Assembly (NCBI GenBank): GCA_020161775.1
Contig: JAIUOW010000005.1
Coordinates: 1-64,000 of the forward strand
Length of the DNA stretch: 64,000 nucleotides
Reading direction: 5' to 3'
Source of the DNA: Pseudomonadota bacterium
Lineage (GTDB): Bacteria > Pseudomonadota > Gammaproteobacteria > Burkholderiales > Burkholderiaceae_C
Below the pieces are notes generated by a model. The model had not been told where the DNA came from, did not search any database, and saw nothing but the letters and a program-made list of their open reading frames with translations. Below, one piece after another: positions 8,346 through 16,756 of this stretch. The position numbers were made by a program, and so were the translations under genes. The stretch's first letter is position 1; each line of letters starts with the position of its first letter.

Positions 8346-8993
8346 TCATACTGCCGACTCATCGGAATCCGGACGGCAAAGCCGCTCCAGATCGAGCGAG
8401 CCGGTATCGAAGGGCCCTGATACCGAGCGAGAAAACGTCGATTCGTAGTGGGTCTCCAGGAGCGCCACGTTAAGCGCGCTGGATCCACGATGCTGCGTGC
8501 GATAGCAGATGCCTACGACGTGAGGCCCAGTGGATTCTCCGATGGCTCGCAGCGCGCTGAAGATGCGTTCCGACGCCAGGCGCCACGGCTTGAGGTGGTC
8601 CAACTCGGAGAAGGGATCTATGCCGAACCGGCGCATCGTCGCCTCGTCGGTCAAATCGATGCAGGCGCAGCTTATTTTGGCTGAGAGGGTCGCGTGTTGC
8701 AGCGGAGGTGGCCCAACGTCGGAGACCGCGAAGCGCGGTGGATCGCCGGGCTCGAGCAACACGACGCCGCATTCAACCGCAGCCGTAAGCACGCTGGTGG
8801 TGGTGTACAGCACGCCATAGCCCTGGCGCGTCGGATCAAGGCGTCCATGCCGATGCGATCGCGGCGCCGGGTTGAAGTCGCCACCTGGATGGCGGAACAG
8901 GCGATGCAACTGAAAGCCCGCCGGCAGGATCCGTGCGGCGATCGCGCCCCCCTCATGTTCGAGGACGGCGCGTTGGAGAGGTTTTGAGGTCAT
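8346..8993 (-). CDS. RES-domain toxin (putative NAD+-degrading enzyme)
   Basis: 215 aa, typical RES length. Residues ~26-180 carry the RES signature: Arg in 'LHRLFRH', the 'FNP' and 'GRLDP' loop, a Tyr in 'YGVLYTT', Glu in 'AAVECG' and a late Ser in 'RGSSALNVALLE'. The family is named for these Arg, Glu and Ser positions. Characterised RES toxins deplete NAD+. Overlaps the antitoxin-like gene upstream by 4 bp (ATGA), the classic toxin-last layout. Likely a stress or phage-defence toxin rather than a metabolic enzyme. Confidence 0.8.
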   Translation of the reverse strand: MTSKPLQRAVLEHEGGAIAARILPAGFQLHRLFRHPGGDFNPAPRSHRHGRLDPTRQGYGVLYTTTSVLTAAVECGVVLLEPGDPPRFAVSDVGPPPLQHATLSAKISCACIDLTDEATMRRFGIDPFSELDHLKPWRLASERIFSALRAIGESTGPHVVGICYRTQHRGSSALNVALLETHYESTFSRSVSGPFDTGSLDLERLCRPDSDESAV

Positions 8994-9616
8994 GAGGTCG
9001 CAAGTTGCAAGACCTCCAGAGCGTGTTCAACCACATATTCTTTACGCATCACAGGCTCCAACGCCAGGAGCTTGCGCAGCCTCCCCGGGTCGATCCCTTC
9101 GCGGATCGGCTGCTGCTCCGTAAGGAGCTCGATCGCCGTGAGGCCTGCGAAGGCCTCGCGCACGGAGCGCAGAAAGTTCCACAGCGTCCCGGTGGGTGCA
9201 CCATGCGACTTGAACTCGGCGATCAGTTGATGCAGCGTCGACGTGTCCAGGCGCGGGTGCAACTGGAACGCCGGATACAGGCGGCCGTTTTCGCGTCCCG
9301 GGGGCAACACCGAAAAAATGGTGCCCCGTTTCTCCCGGTCGTAAACGTTTGCCCGTGAACATTGCATCCGACCCGCCATTGCGTCGGCGGTTAGCAGCTT
9401 TCGATTGAGGTCCTCGGCGTCGGGCCGATCTGGACTTAGCGCGACCACTTTGCATTCGTGCGAACCCGGCCCCTCCGCATCGAAGAGCCTGGCGGTGCAG
9501 AGCTCTCCCAGGTCCGAGAGGTGCAGACCGAGGCGTTCGAGGATTGAAGGGGTCACGGCGAGCAGCATGGTGACTTCGGCGATGGGTTGTTTGGCTCTGG
9601 AGTTAATTAAGGGCAT
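8990..9616 (-). CDS. Xre/MbcA/ParS-like antitoxin partner of the RES toxin
   Basis: 208 aa from the ATG at 9616, which overlaps the upstream gene by 14 bp; another Met exists at 9568. The centre holds an HTH-like stretch ('[17 protein letters not shown]') followed by 'YPAFQL', a spacer and '[10 protein letters not shown]'. That order (DNA-binding part, YPAFQ motif, L-x-G-x-T/x-x-E-LL) is the pattern of the toxin-binding domain of Xre/MbcA/ParS antitoxins that pair with RES toxins. It probably neutralises the toxin and represses the operon. The N-terminal ~60 residues are not recognised. Confidence 0.65.
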   Translation of the reverse strand: MPLINSRAKQPIAEVTMLLAVTPSILERLGLHLSDLGELCTARLFDAEGPGSHECKVVALSPDRPDAEDLNRKLLTADAMAGRMQCSRANVYDREKRGTIFSVLPPGRENGRLYPAFQLHPRLDTSTLHQLIAEFKSHGAPTGTLWNFLRSVREAFAGLTAIELLTEQQPIREGIDPGRLRKLLALEPVMRKEYVVEHALEVLQLATS

Positions 9617-10505
9617 AGGAAATGAATCGTTTGTAATCTCGACGAGCCGGCGCAATCGTCGCCGCGCAGGAGGGGAGGAACCGCTTGAAGCGGTAGAGAC
9701 AGCGAGAGACCGATGCGACGCTCGCCGAGGCCATGCGACCCGAGCCCGTGGACAGGCCGCGCTGCGACGCCGGAACCTCCCGAGACATGGCTTTGAAGAT
9801 CTGCAGCGAATGCGCAGAGGGTTGTGCAGCGTAGGCGAGGATGTACAGCGACCACTGAAGCACGTGCTGTTCGTCGTCCGTGAGCGTGGCGCTCGCGTTC
9901 GCGACTATCTGGGCTACTCGCATCGGCTTCAGCTGACCCAGCTTCTCGAACCCGTCAAATACACGTTCCACCAGCGTGCGAATATGGAAGAGTGCGCCGG
10001 CGTCGACGTCGTCGCCGTACATGTGCCGGTAGGCGTGCAACATTGCGAACGAGACACGGCGGCGCGATAAGGCGACGAGCCGCCCTCCTTCGCGAATCAG
10101 CTGGTAGTGCGACAGGGGGTCGGCGCTCCGCTCCTCCGGCCACTGACTGCCTGCCGGACACACGATGCTCTCCAGTTGCTCGGCTACGGCCAGGAGTGAA
10201 GCGATGCACGCATCACGCTGGCCGGCGGCCTCCTCCGGCCGGGCGATCGCTGGGCAGGTGGCGGGTTCCCGTCTAGCGAGAGTGATCCGCTTCCGCTCGT
10301 GCGTCGCGGTGCCGTGAGATGCTTGCAGATAGGCCAACAGCTTGGCCTTGTCCGCCTCGCTCAAGGCGTCCGATGGCCCTTCTTTCTCGACGCCGGCGCT
10401 TTTCAGCTGCTCCAGCAGGGCCGCAGGCGATTTCCGCAGTTCATTGGCGAAGGCTGCGACGGTGTCGACCGGAAGATGAGGTCGAAACGTCAGTTCGTAG
10501 ATCAT
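9603..10505 (-). CDS. protein with an IF-2 N-terminal-like domain, first gene of the RES operon
   Basis: 300 aa. Residues ~12-80 ('[20 protein letters not shown]', then '[15 protein letters not shown]') match closely, as I remember it, the N-terminal domain of translation initiation factor IF-2 of Burkholderiales, including the basic segment that follows. The other ~220 residues are helical, with no nucleotide-binding or catalytic motif, and are not recognised. The GTPase core of IF-2 is absent. It overlaps the antitoxin-like gene, so the three genes form one transcript. It may be an extra regulator, a toxin-stabilising partner or an IF-2 mimic; none of these is shown. Confidence 0.6.
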   Translation of the reverse strand: MIYELTFRPHLPVDTVAAFANELRKSPAALLEQLKSAGVEKEGPSDALSEADKAKLLAYLQASHGTATHERKRITLARREPATCPAIARPEEAAGQRDACIASLLAVAEQLESIVCPAGSQWPEERSADPLSHYQLIREGGRLVALSRRRVSFAMLHAYRHMYGDDVDAGALFHIRTLVERVFDGFEKLGQLKPMRVAQIVANASATLTDDEQHVLQWSLYILAYAAQPSAHSLQIFKAMSREVPASQRGLSTGSGRMASASVASVSRCLYRFKRFLPSCAATIAPARRDYKRFISYALN

Positions 10506-10508
10506 GCC

Positions 10509-10544
10509 TCATTATTCAAGTTTGTCGATATTTGTCAAGTTTGT
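10509..10544 (-). promoter_or_regulatory. promoter and direct-repeat operator of the RES operon
   Basis: On the minus strand TTGACA (10533-10538) and TAATGA (10509-10514) are spaced 18 bp apart, a good sigma-70 promoter. An ACAAACTTGA repeat occurs twice (10516-10525 and 10535-10544), one copy covering the -35 box, as expected for an autorepressed toxin-antitoxin operon. The -10 box ends 3 bp before the start codon at 10505, so the transcript would be leaderless or nearly so. Confidence 0.55.
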
Positions 10545-10669
10545 AGTTCCATGGAATGGCGCATAACCCGCCCCTAGCAGTGCGTCGGCCGTCATGTCGA
10601 TATCGCCCTGCTGGACGCCTCTCATACGTTTCGACTGCATGGGTGGTCTCTTGCCAATACATTTACCCA

Positions 10670-10688
10670 CGATAAACGATACTTATCG
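10670..10688. repeat. inverted repeat upstream of the integrase
   Basis: CGATAA (10670-10675) and TTATCG (10683-10688) flank a 7-bp core, ACGATAC. Its position 45 bp before the integrase start fits either an operator or a tyrosine-recombinase core-type site. Nothing else is seen in the 228-bp gap between the divergent genes apart from the promoter already listed. Confidence 0.4.
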
Positions 10689-10733
10689 CAGTCCCGACGC
10701 CCCGCCCGCCTACCCGAAAAACAGCCCAAGGCC

Positions 10734-11798
10734 ATGCGACTCCCCGCACTCTTCAGCTCCCCTGCCCTGGTGCCCACCGCGCTGTCGGAGGTCACCGAAC
10801 GAGCGGTCCACGAGATGCTGCGAGAAGGCGAGTCGCGCAACACCCAGGCCAGCTACCGCGGCGCCCTGCGTTATTGGGCGGCCTGGTTCGGCCTGCGCTA
10901 CGGCCTCCAAATCGCCCTGCCCCTGGCAGCGCCGGCGGTCCTTCAGTTCATCGTCGACCACGTTGAGCGATCAACGCCCAAGGGCCTGGCACATGAGTTG
11001 CCGCCGGCCATCGATGCCGCGTTGGTGGATGCCGGATTCAAGGGTAAGCCGGGCCCCATGGCGCTGAACACCCTGGTGCACCGGATCGCCGTATTGAGCA
11101 AGGCGCACCAGTTGCGCGATCTGAAGAACCCCTGCCAGGACTCCAAGGTCAAGGAACTGTTGGCCATGACACGTCGGGCCCATGCGAAGCGCGGCGCCCT
11201 CCCCCGCAAGAAAGACGCCCTGACCCGGGACCCGCTTCAAGCGCTGCTCGCCACCTGCGATGACTCTTTGCGTGGCAAGCGCGACCGTGCGCTGCTGTTG
11301 TTCGCGTGGTCCAGCGGCGGCCGAAGGCGCTCCGAAGTCGCCGGCGCCGACATGCAGTTCTTGCGCAGCCTGGACGATGGCAGCTACAGCTACGAGCTGG
11401 CGCACTCCAAGACCAATCAGGCCGGGGTGGACCGCCCAGAGAATTTCAAGCCCATCGCCGGCGCCGCGGCCGAGGCGCTGCGCGAATGGCTGTCGGCCGC
11501 GAATATCCTGGACGGGGCGATTTTTCGGCGAATACGCAAGGGCGGGCATGTCGGTGAACCACTTTCACCGTCTGCAGTCCGCGATATTGTGATAGCGCGG
11601 TGCAGCCTCGCGGGAGTAGATGGTGCGTATTCGGCTCACTCCTTGCGCAGCGGGTTTGTCTCTGAAGCCAATCGGCAGTCCATTCCACTTGCCGAGACTA
11701 TGGCGATGACGGGGCATCGAAGTGCCCAGTCGGTTCTTGGCTATGCGCGCGTGGTTCCCGGTTTCGGTAAGGCAGTGAATCTGGTGGACAAGCCCTAG
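10734..11798 (+). CDS. tyrosine-type site-specific integrase
   Basis: 354 aa. An N-terminal SAM-like/core-binding part ('SRNTQASYRGALRYWAAWFG') is followed by the catalytic domain: Arg in 'GGRRRSEVAG', H-x-x-R in 'AHSLRSGF', His in 'MTGHRS' and the nucleophile Tyr in 'LGYARV'. All catalytic positions are present, so it should be active. It sits between the defence genes and the metal-resistance genes, with no recognisable att site or tRNA in view. It may belong to an island nested in the Tn7-like cargo, or may act as a DNA-rearrangement module. Confidence 0.88.
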   Translation: MRLPALFSSPALVPTALSEVTERAVHEMLREGESRNTQASYRGALRYWAAWFGLRYGLQIALPLAAPAVLQFIVDHVERSTPKGLAHELPPAIDAALVDAGFKGKPGPMALNTLVHRIAVLSKAHQLRDLKNPCQDSKVKELLAMTRRAHAKRGALPRKKDALTRDPLQALLATCDDSLRGKRDRALLLFAWSSGGRRRSEVAGADMQFLRSLDDGSYSYELAHSKTNQAGVDRPENFKPIAGAAAEALREWLSAANILDGAIFRRIRKGGHVGEPLSPSAVRDIVIARCSLAGVDGAYSAHSLRSGFVSEANRQSIPLAETMAMTGHRSAQSVLGYARVVPGFGKAVNLVDKP

Positions 11799-11995
11799 AA
11801 ATGCGATACGCTAGAGCAAACGCGCTACTTAATTGTCGCGGTTCGGGTAACTGGGGCTGGTGGGCGCGAGGCGGCTAACCTCAAGCTCGTCTTCCCGGCC
11901 ATGTTACTAACGATCTTCGTTTTGCTGCAGTCCATCTAGAAGCCCATGGTTGACTACCTTTCATGCCGCCAGGCAACGGGAATGGAAGAGAACAG

Positions 11996-12469
11996 TCAGT
12001 CACGGTGAACTGAATGGGATCCGAAAACATGAGGTCTACGGTCTGTCGATGGATGCGCTGAGTGGTCATGTTCGCGGGCTGCAGTCTCAAGCCCTTCAAG
12101 GATTCCGCAAGCCGCAGCGCGTCCGACGTCCGAGCATTTCGCGCGCAGAGACCGCAGTTCCCTCTCTAGGAGTTTCAGTTCTTTGATGCGGGTTACCACG
12201 TGGGTGATGTGGGCTTCGAGCAGTTGATCGACTTCGCCGCAGTTGTCCTTTGGCGCGTCCTTGAACCGCAGTAGTACCCGGATCTCATCCAGTGTCATGT
12301 CAAGGCATCTGCAATGCCGTATGAATGCAAGGCGCTGGGCATGTGCGCTGTCGTACACACGATAGTTGCCTTCAGTGCGGTTTGCCAGCGGCAAAAGGCC
12401 TTCGCGTTCGTAGTAGCGGATGGTTTCTACCTGGGTTCCAGCCGCTTTGGCCAGTTCTCCGATCTTCAT
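11996..12469 (-). CDS. cadR: CadR/PbrR-type MerR-family metal regulator
   Basis: 157 aa. N-terminal MerR helix-turn-helix 'MKIGELAKAAGTQVETIRYY', a dimerisation helix, and the metal-binding Cys set C77, C112 and C121 as in Cd(II)/Pb(II) regulators CadR and PbrR. A His-rich tail follows (HDHSAH..., HVFGSHSVH), which in CadR proteins adds metal affinity. It is divergent from the P-type ATPase gene with the operator in the 52-bp gap. It most likely represses cadA and activates it by DNA untwisting when Cd or Pb is bound. Cd, Pb and Zn preference cannot be separated from sequence alone. Confidence 0.88.
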   Translation of the reverse strand: MKIGELAKAAGTQVETIRYYEREGLLPLANRTEGNYRVYDSAHAQRLAFIRHCRCLDMTLDEIRVLLRFKDAPKDNCGEVDQLLEAHITHVVTRIKELKLLERELRSLRAKCSDVGRAAACGILEGLETAAREHDHSAHPSTDRRPHVFGSHSVHRD

Positions 12470-12484
12470 TTTGGTTGCTCCAGG

Positions 12485-12515
12485 TTGACTCTAATGCCAC
12501 TACAGGGTTTCCAAT
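12485..12515 (+). promoter_or_regulatory. MerR-type operator and promoter of cadA
   Basis: TTGACT (-35, 12485-12490) and TCCAAT (-10, 12510-12515) are separated by 19 bp, the over-long spacing used by MerR-family activators. The imperfect dyad GACTCTA...TACAGGGT inside the spacer resembles the PbrR/CadR box. The cadA ATG lies 6 bp after the -10 box with no Shine-Dalgarno. Confidence 0.65.
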
Positions 12516-12521
12516 TAAGCC

Positions 12522-14744
12522 ATGGATACAAAAAACCTGCCCTCTGCGGACTGTTGCGACTCTGCCACGTGCTCGGCGCTGCCCGTTGTCACCAGCGGGG
12601 TTGCACATGTCCCCGTTTTCCGGATCGCCACGATGGATTGCAGCGCCGAAGAGGCCGAAATCCGCCGGGCGTTGGACCCGGTTCCCGGAATTCGTACCCT
12701 GAACTTCCAGTTGGGCACCCGGACATTGAGCATTGACGCACCCCAGGACGTTCTTCCGCAGGCATTGGATGCCATTCGCAACGCCGGCTTCACACCTGAG
12801 CCTGTCAACCCGGATCGCGCGCAAGCCGGGGGACACAACGGACCGAGCGAAATGCATCACCAAGAGCAAAACCTGGGCGGGGGCGTCATGCGTCTCGGTA
12901 TGGCCCTGGGCATGGCGGTCGCTGCTGAAGTGGTGGGCTTCGTCGCTCCAGAGACCCTGCTGTGGAGGCTCACGGGCATGGTACTGGCAGCCATTGCCAT
13001 CTGGCTTGCCGGCCTGGACGTCTACAAAAAAGGCATGGCAGCGCTGTGGCGACGCAAGCTCAACATCAATGCCCTGATGTCAGTGGCAGTCACTGGCGCC
13101 TTCCTGATTGGACAATGGCCGGAGGCCGCCATGGTCATGGCCTTGTACGCCATCGCCGAATTGATCGAAGCGCGCGCCGTGGACCGTGCGCGCAACGCCA
13201 TCAAGGGACTGCTGGCGCTCGCTCCAGACGAAGCATTGATGTGGACAGCATCGGATCAATGGCAACTCACCCCGGTTTCGCGGGTCCCGCTCGAGTCCAC
13301 CGTGCGTATTCGTCCCGGCGAGAGGGTGCCCCTTGATGGCGTCATCACAAAGGGAATGGGGGCGATTAACCAAGCGCCGGTAACAGGGGAAAGTATCCCC
13401 GTGGACAAAGCGCCTGGCGATCAGGTGTTCGCCGGTACCATCAATGAAACGGGTGAGCTTGAGATTCGCGTGACAGCACTGGCCAGCAACAGCACCCTGG
13501 CTCGCATCATCTACGCTGTGGAACAGGCTCAGGGGACGCGGGCGCCCACCCAGCGTTTCGTCGACCGTTTCGCGGCCATTTATACGCCTGCAGTCTTCGC
13601 ACTTGCCGTGACTGTTGCGGCACTCTCACCCTTTCTGCTGGGCTTGAGCTGGCTGGAGGCCATCTACAAGGCGCTGGTGCTGCTGGTCATTGCCTGCCCC
13701 TGTGCCCTGGTCATATCAACGCCCGTCACTGTGGTCAGCGGCTTGGCCGCCGGCGCCCGCCGCGGCATACTGATCAAGGGTGGAACCTACCTTGAGACAG
13801 CGCGCTCCCTGAAGACGGTTGCCCTGGACAAGACCGGGACCATCACCCAAGGCAAGCCCAAGCTGGTCGAATGGCAAGTTTGGAAGGATGCTGATGCCGC
13901 AACAGCGCAGAGATTTGCGGCTAGTCTGGCGAGCCGCTCGGACCATCCCGTGTCGCAAGCCATCGCTGCAGGCCTTGAAGGCGAGCGAGCACCTGTGGAT
14001 GACTTCAGCGCCCTCCCTGGCCGTGGAGTCCAGGGCTGGATTGATGGTCATGAGTTGCTGCTGGCCAACCATCGCGCCGTACACGAGCGAGGACTTTGTG
14101 GAGCAGAACTGGAAGCCGAACTCGGCAAACACGAGCAACAGGGCCGAACGGTGACGCTGCTGGCCAACGCCAGTGAGGTGGTCGCGATCTTCGCTGTAGC
14201 GGATACCATCAAAGAAACGTCCCGGCAGGCCATTGCGGAGCTAAAGGCGCTGGGTGTCACTCCTGTCATGCTGACAGGAGACAACCTCGCGACGGCCAAG
14301 GTCATCGCCGCCCAGGCCGGCATCGAAGACGCCCGCGGCGACCTGTTGCCGGAAGCTAAGCTGGCCGCCATCAAGGACATGCAATCGCGCTACGGCGCGA
14401 CCGGCATGACGGGTGACGGCATCAATGACGCGCCCGCACTTGCACAAGCCGACATTGGTTTCGCCATGGGCGGCGCCGGGACCGACATCGCCATGGAGGC
14501 GGCCGATGTGGTCATCATGAACGATGACGTGCGCAGGGTGGCTGAAACAGTGCGGCTGTCACGGCGCACGCACAATGTGCTCTGGCAGAACATCACGCTT
14601 GCCCTGGGTATTAAGAGCGTCTTCCTAGTGATGGCCGTGTTCGGAAGCGCCACGATGTGGATGGCAGTGTTCGCGGATATGGGTGCCAGCCTGTTGGTGA
14701 TAGCAAATGGCTTGCGCCTGCTGCGCGGCAGCAACAAGCCATGA
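12522..14744 (+). CDS. cadA: Cd/Pb/Zn-exporting P1B-type ATPase
   Basis: 740 aa. The N-terminus has a Cys-rich tip ('DCCDSATC', residues 10-17) and a heavy-metal-associated domain with 'MDCSAEEAE'. Membrane helices follow, then the TGES actuator loop ('VTGESIPV'), CPC at 392-394 in the transport helix, the phosphorylation site DKTGT at D436, the HP motif ('SDHPVS') and 'GDGINDAPAL'. CPC with MDCxxE indicates export of Zn2+, Cd2+ or Pb2+ from the cytoplasm (P1B-2 group). Controlled by the divergent CadR. No frameshift; full family length. Confidence 0.93.
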   Translation: MDTKNLPSADCCDSATCSALPVVTSGVAHVPVFRIATMDCSAEEAEIRRALDPVPGIRTLNFQLGTRTLSIDAPQDVLPQALDAIRNAGFTPEPVNPDRAQAGGHNGPSEMHHQEQNLGGGVMRLGMALGMAVAAEVVGFVAPETLLWRLTGMVLAAIAIWLAGLDVYKKGMAALWRRKLNINALMSVAVTGAFLIGQWPEAAMVMALYAIAELIEARAVDRARNAIKGLLALAPDEALMWTASDQWQLTPVSRVPLESTVRIRPGERVPLDGVITKGMGAINQAPVTGESIPVDKAPGDQVFAGTINETGELEIRVTALASNSTLARIIYAVEQAQGTRAPTQRFVDRFAAIYTPAVFALAVTVAALSPFLLGLSWLEAIYKALVLLVIACPCALVISTPVTVVSGLAAGARRGILIKGGTYLETARSLKTVALDKTGTITQGKPKLVEWQVWKDADAATAQRFAASLASRSDHPVSQAIAAGLEGERAPVDDFSALPGRGVQGWIDGHELLLANHRAVHERGLCGAELEAELGKHEQQGRTVTLLANASEVVAIFAVADTIKETSRQAIAELKALGVTPVMLTGDNLATAKVIAAQAGIEDARGDLLPEAKLAAIKDMQSRYGATGMTGDGINDAPALAQADIGFAMGGAGTDIAMEAADVVIMNDDVRRVAETVRLSRRTHNVLWQNITLALGIKSVFLVMAVFGSATMWMAVFADMGASLLVIANGLRLLRGSNKP

Positions 14745-15139
14745 CCGCCACTTCAACCATTTCCCGCCCCGCCGACAGGCGTGCCCAAGCTTTCTACTAT
14801 TTGATAGAGGCCTTCCAGCGCAGCGCGGGAGAAGCTGTGGAAGACCGCTGGTTGTGGTTGGAGGCCGCCCATGTGACGGGTCAGTCAGTCCTGAAGCTGC
14901 ATTGGCAGTCACATGTCTGGATGCTCAGGCACGCCCGGCAAAGTCAAGATCGCGCGGAGATCGGCGGCCAGCTGTTTCGGCTAGCGTTAGTCCCGTTTGG
15001 ACATCTGCTACAAAGATTGCCATCTGGCAACATTGGCCGCAGCCACGTCAACGCCTTCAATCCCATGGTCGTCCCAGACGCAGTGGCTCAGCGTGTCCGG
15101 GAAGCATGGAACTCTGTCGGCACCCGGGAGGCTGCGTGA
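14741..15139 (+). CDS. DUF3703 family protein
   Basis: 132 aa from the ATG overlapping the cadA stop (ATGA). 'HVTGQSVLKLHWQSHVWML' and 'LPSGNIGRSHVNAFNPM' are the family's conserved segments (AHxxGQ...HxxxHxxM and PxGNxGxxxVxxFxPM). DUF3703 proteins are small, soluble, have no known activity and are regularly found next to metal-transport genes. Translational coupling to cadA and to the next gene suggests a shared role in metal tolerance. Confidence 0.8.
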   Translation: MTATSTISRPADRRAQAFYYLIEAFQRSAGEAVEDRWLWLEAAHVTGQSVLKLHWQSHVWMLRHARQSQDRAEIGGQLFRLALVPFGHLLQRLPSGNIGRSHVNAFNPMVVPDAVAQRVREAWNSVGTREAA

Positions 15140-15579
15140 GTCAGCGCCAGCCGAACCAGTCGTTGCGTTCCCGGCATCTGCTGCTCCTCGCCTGGCTGGT
15201 CAGTTTGGTGGCCACCGCTGCGGCACTGTTCATCGGCGAGGTCATGGGCATGGCGCCCTGCGTGCTGTGCTGGTACCAGCGCATAGCCATGTTCCCATTG
15301 GTTGTCGTGCTGGGTATCGGCGTCTTGCGCCAGGACCACGCCATGGCCTTGCCCGCATTGGTCCTGGCCGCGGCGGGCTGGTTCGTAGCGGGCTACCACA
15401 CGCTGCTGTACTGGGGCTGGATCGATCCGGCCATCACGCCCTGCGGCTCGGGGCCTTCGTGCAAGCAGGCTGTACTGCAGGTTCTGGGGGCATTCGATCT
15501 GCCCTTTGTTTCGTGGCTGGCTTTCACGGTGATCGTGCTGGCCCTGGCCGTTTCACTGAAAGGGAACAAGCATGTTTGA
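15136..15579 (+). CDS. DsbB/BdbC-like disulfide-forming membrane protein
   Basis: 147 aa from a GTG that overlaps the previous stop (GTGA). Four hydrophobic segments are visible. A CxxC pair lies in 'APCVLCWYQRIAMFP' and a second Cys pair in 'TPCGSGPSCKQ', the two redox centres of DsbB-type quinone-linked oxidases. It probably reoxidises the thioredoxin-like protein encoded next. Its place in the cad operon suggests a role in repairing or protecting envelope thiols under metal stress. Confidence 0.85.
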   Translation: MSQRQPNQSLRSRHLLLLAWLVSLVATAAALFIGEVMGMAPCVLCWYQRIAMFPLVVVLGIGVLRQDHAMALPALVLAAAGWFVAGYHTLLYWGWIDPAITPCGSGPSCKQAVLQVLGAFDLPFVSWLAFTVIVLALAVSLKGNKHV

Positions 15580-16231
15580 CCCAAAGAGGGTTGCGTTAGT
15601 CAGCCTGGCGATGGTGGTTACCGCCTTCGTGGCAGGCGCCTGGCTGTACAAGCGAGACGCCGCGCAGACCCAATCCGCGCTCGCCCAGGGCCAGCCAGAA
15701 CAGGTCATGCGCGCGGACGCCGCGCGCTATGGTTCAGCGGACGCCAAAGTCACGATCGTCGAATTCTTTGATCCCGCGTGCGAAGCCTGCCGCGCGTATT
15801 ACCCGCTGGTCAAGCAAATCGTCAACACCAGCTTTGGACGGGTCAGCCTGGTGCTGCGGTACGCACCGCTGCACCAGGACTCAGACCAGGCCGCACTGAT
15901 GCTGGAAGCCACAAGGCGGCAAGACAAGTTCTGGCCGGCCGTGGAAGCAGCGCTGGCAGCCCAGGACCGCTGGGCCAGTCATGACAAGCCCGACATTGCA
16001 CAGCTGTGGACTGCGCTCGCGGCCGCTGGCATCGACATCGAGCGGGTGCGCGCCGACATGAAGACCGAAGCCGTCACGGCCGCTTTAGCCCAGGACGTGG
16101 CGGCGCTCACGGCATTGAAGGTCCAGCAGACGCCCACCTTCTACGTCAACGGCAAGCGTTTGCTGGACTTCGGCGCGCAGCAGCTGAAAACGCTGGTATC
16201 AAGCGAAGTGAAGGCCGCATACGGTGATTGA
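15572..16231 (+). CDS. DsbA-family periplasmic thiol oxidoreductase, membrane-anchored
   Basis: 219 aa. One N-terminal hydrophobic segment (residues ~8-25, 'ALVSLAMVVTAFVAGAWLY') would act as an anchor or uncleaved signal. The thioredoxin-fold active site is 'FFDPACEACRAYYP' (CEAC), and the cis-Pro loop is 'QQTPTFYVNGKRL'. Starts inside the DsbB-like gene with an 8-bp overlap, as in BdbC/BdbD-type pairs. Likely the substrate-facing partner of that membrane oxidase. Confidence 0.87.
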   Translation: MFDPKRVALVSLAMVVTAFVAGAWLYKRDAAQTQSALAQGQPEQVMRADAARYGSADAKVTIVEFFDPACEACRAYYPLVKQIVNTSFGRVSLVLRYAPLHQDSDQAALMLEATRRQDKFWPAVEAALAAQDRWASHDKPDIAQLWTALAAAGIDIERVRADMKTEAVTAALAQDVAALTALKVQQTPTFYVNGKRLLDFGAQQLKTLVSSEVKAAYGD

Positions 16232-16262
16232 ATGCGACGGCGCAAGCACTCTATGCCGGCCT

Positions 16263-16586
16263 TCAATCCATGGATACCGGGGCACCCACACGGCGGGCGC
16301 TCCAGGTGGGGTGTTTCTGTGCGCGCGCCAGATCAGCCAGGACTTCTTGCCGCGTCAGCGTTCCGGCCTGGGCCGGCACGGGCGCGCCAACGCGAAGGAA
16401 GGCCCAGCTGCCGTTGGCCTTGGCACGGTCCATCTCGGCCAACACCTCTGCCCTTGATTTGCCGGGCTGCGCATGCTCGGGGTGTACGGTGTACCCCATC
16501 TCGGTGGTGGCGGAGTGGATGACGTTGCTGGCGAACGCCGGAACAGCGACGACAAACAGGGCAGCAGAAAGTACGCGACGGATCAT
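16263..16586 (-). CDS. DUF4148 periplasmic protein
   Basis: 107 aa from the ATG at 16586, which has an AAGGAAA ribosome site 6 bp upstream; an in-frame ATG at 16604 lacks one. A signal peptide ends at 'VPAFAS'. The mature part carries two repeats of 'SRAEVLAEMDRAKANG' and 'TRQEVLADLARAQKH' type, the DUF4148 pattern common in Burkholderiales. Function unknown. It diverges from the two-component operon, so the regulator box at 16701-16716 may control it too. Confidence 0.78.
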   Translation of the reverse strand: MIRRVLSAALFVVAVPAFASNVIHSATTEMGYTVHPEHAQPGKSRAEVLAEMDRAKANGSWAFLRVGAPVPAQAGTLTRQEVLADLARAQKHPTWSARRVGAPVSMD

Positions 16587-16700
16587 GGTGATTTCCTTCT
16601 TCAAGACGGGGGTGCGGCGAGTCGATCACCGCGAAGACACGACCTTCGTGTCTCTTCCTGAAGTCTGCAAAAACGACGCGGACGTGAAGCGTTCATGAAG

Positions 16701-16716
16701 ATTACATCTTTGTCAT
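16701..16716 (+). promoter_or_regulatory. putative response-regulator box upstream of the two-component operon
   Basis: ATTACATCTTTGTCAT is an imperfect dyad of the TTACAnnnTTGTCA type bound by CusR/CopR/CzcR-like regulators. A near copy, GTTACATATTCGTCAG, lies at 23041-23056 ahead of the efflux operon, and similarity continues downstream of both. It sits about 55 bp before the regulator start codon, consistent with autoregulation. Confidence 0.5.
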
Positions 16717-16756
16717 CTTGATCCGCAGGCGGTCTGCGTCAGATAACCTGTGAAGC

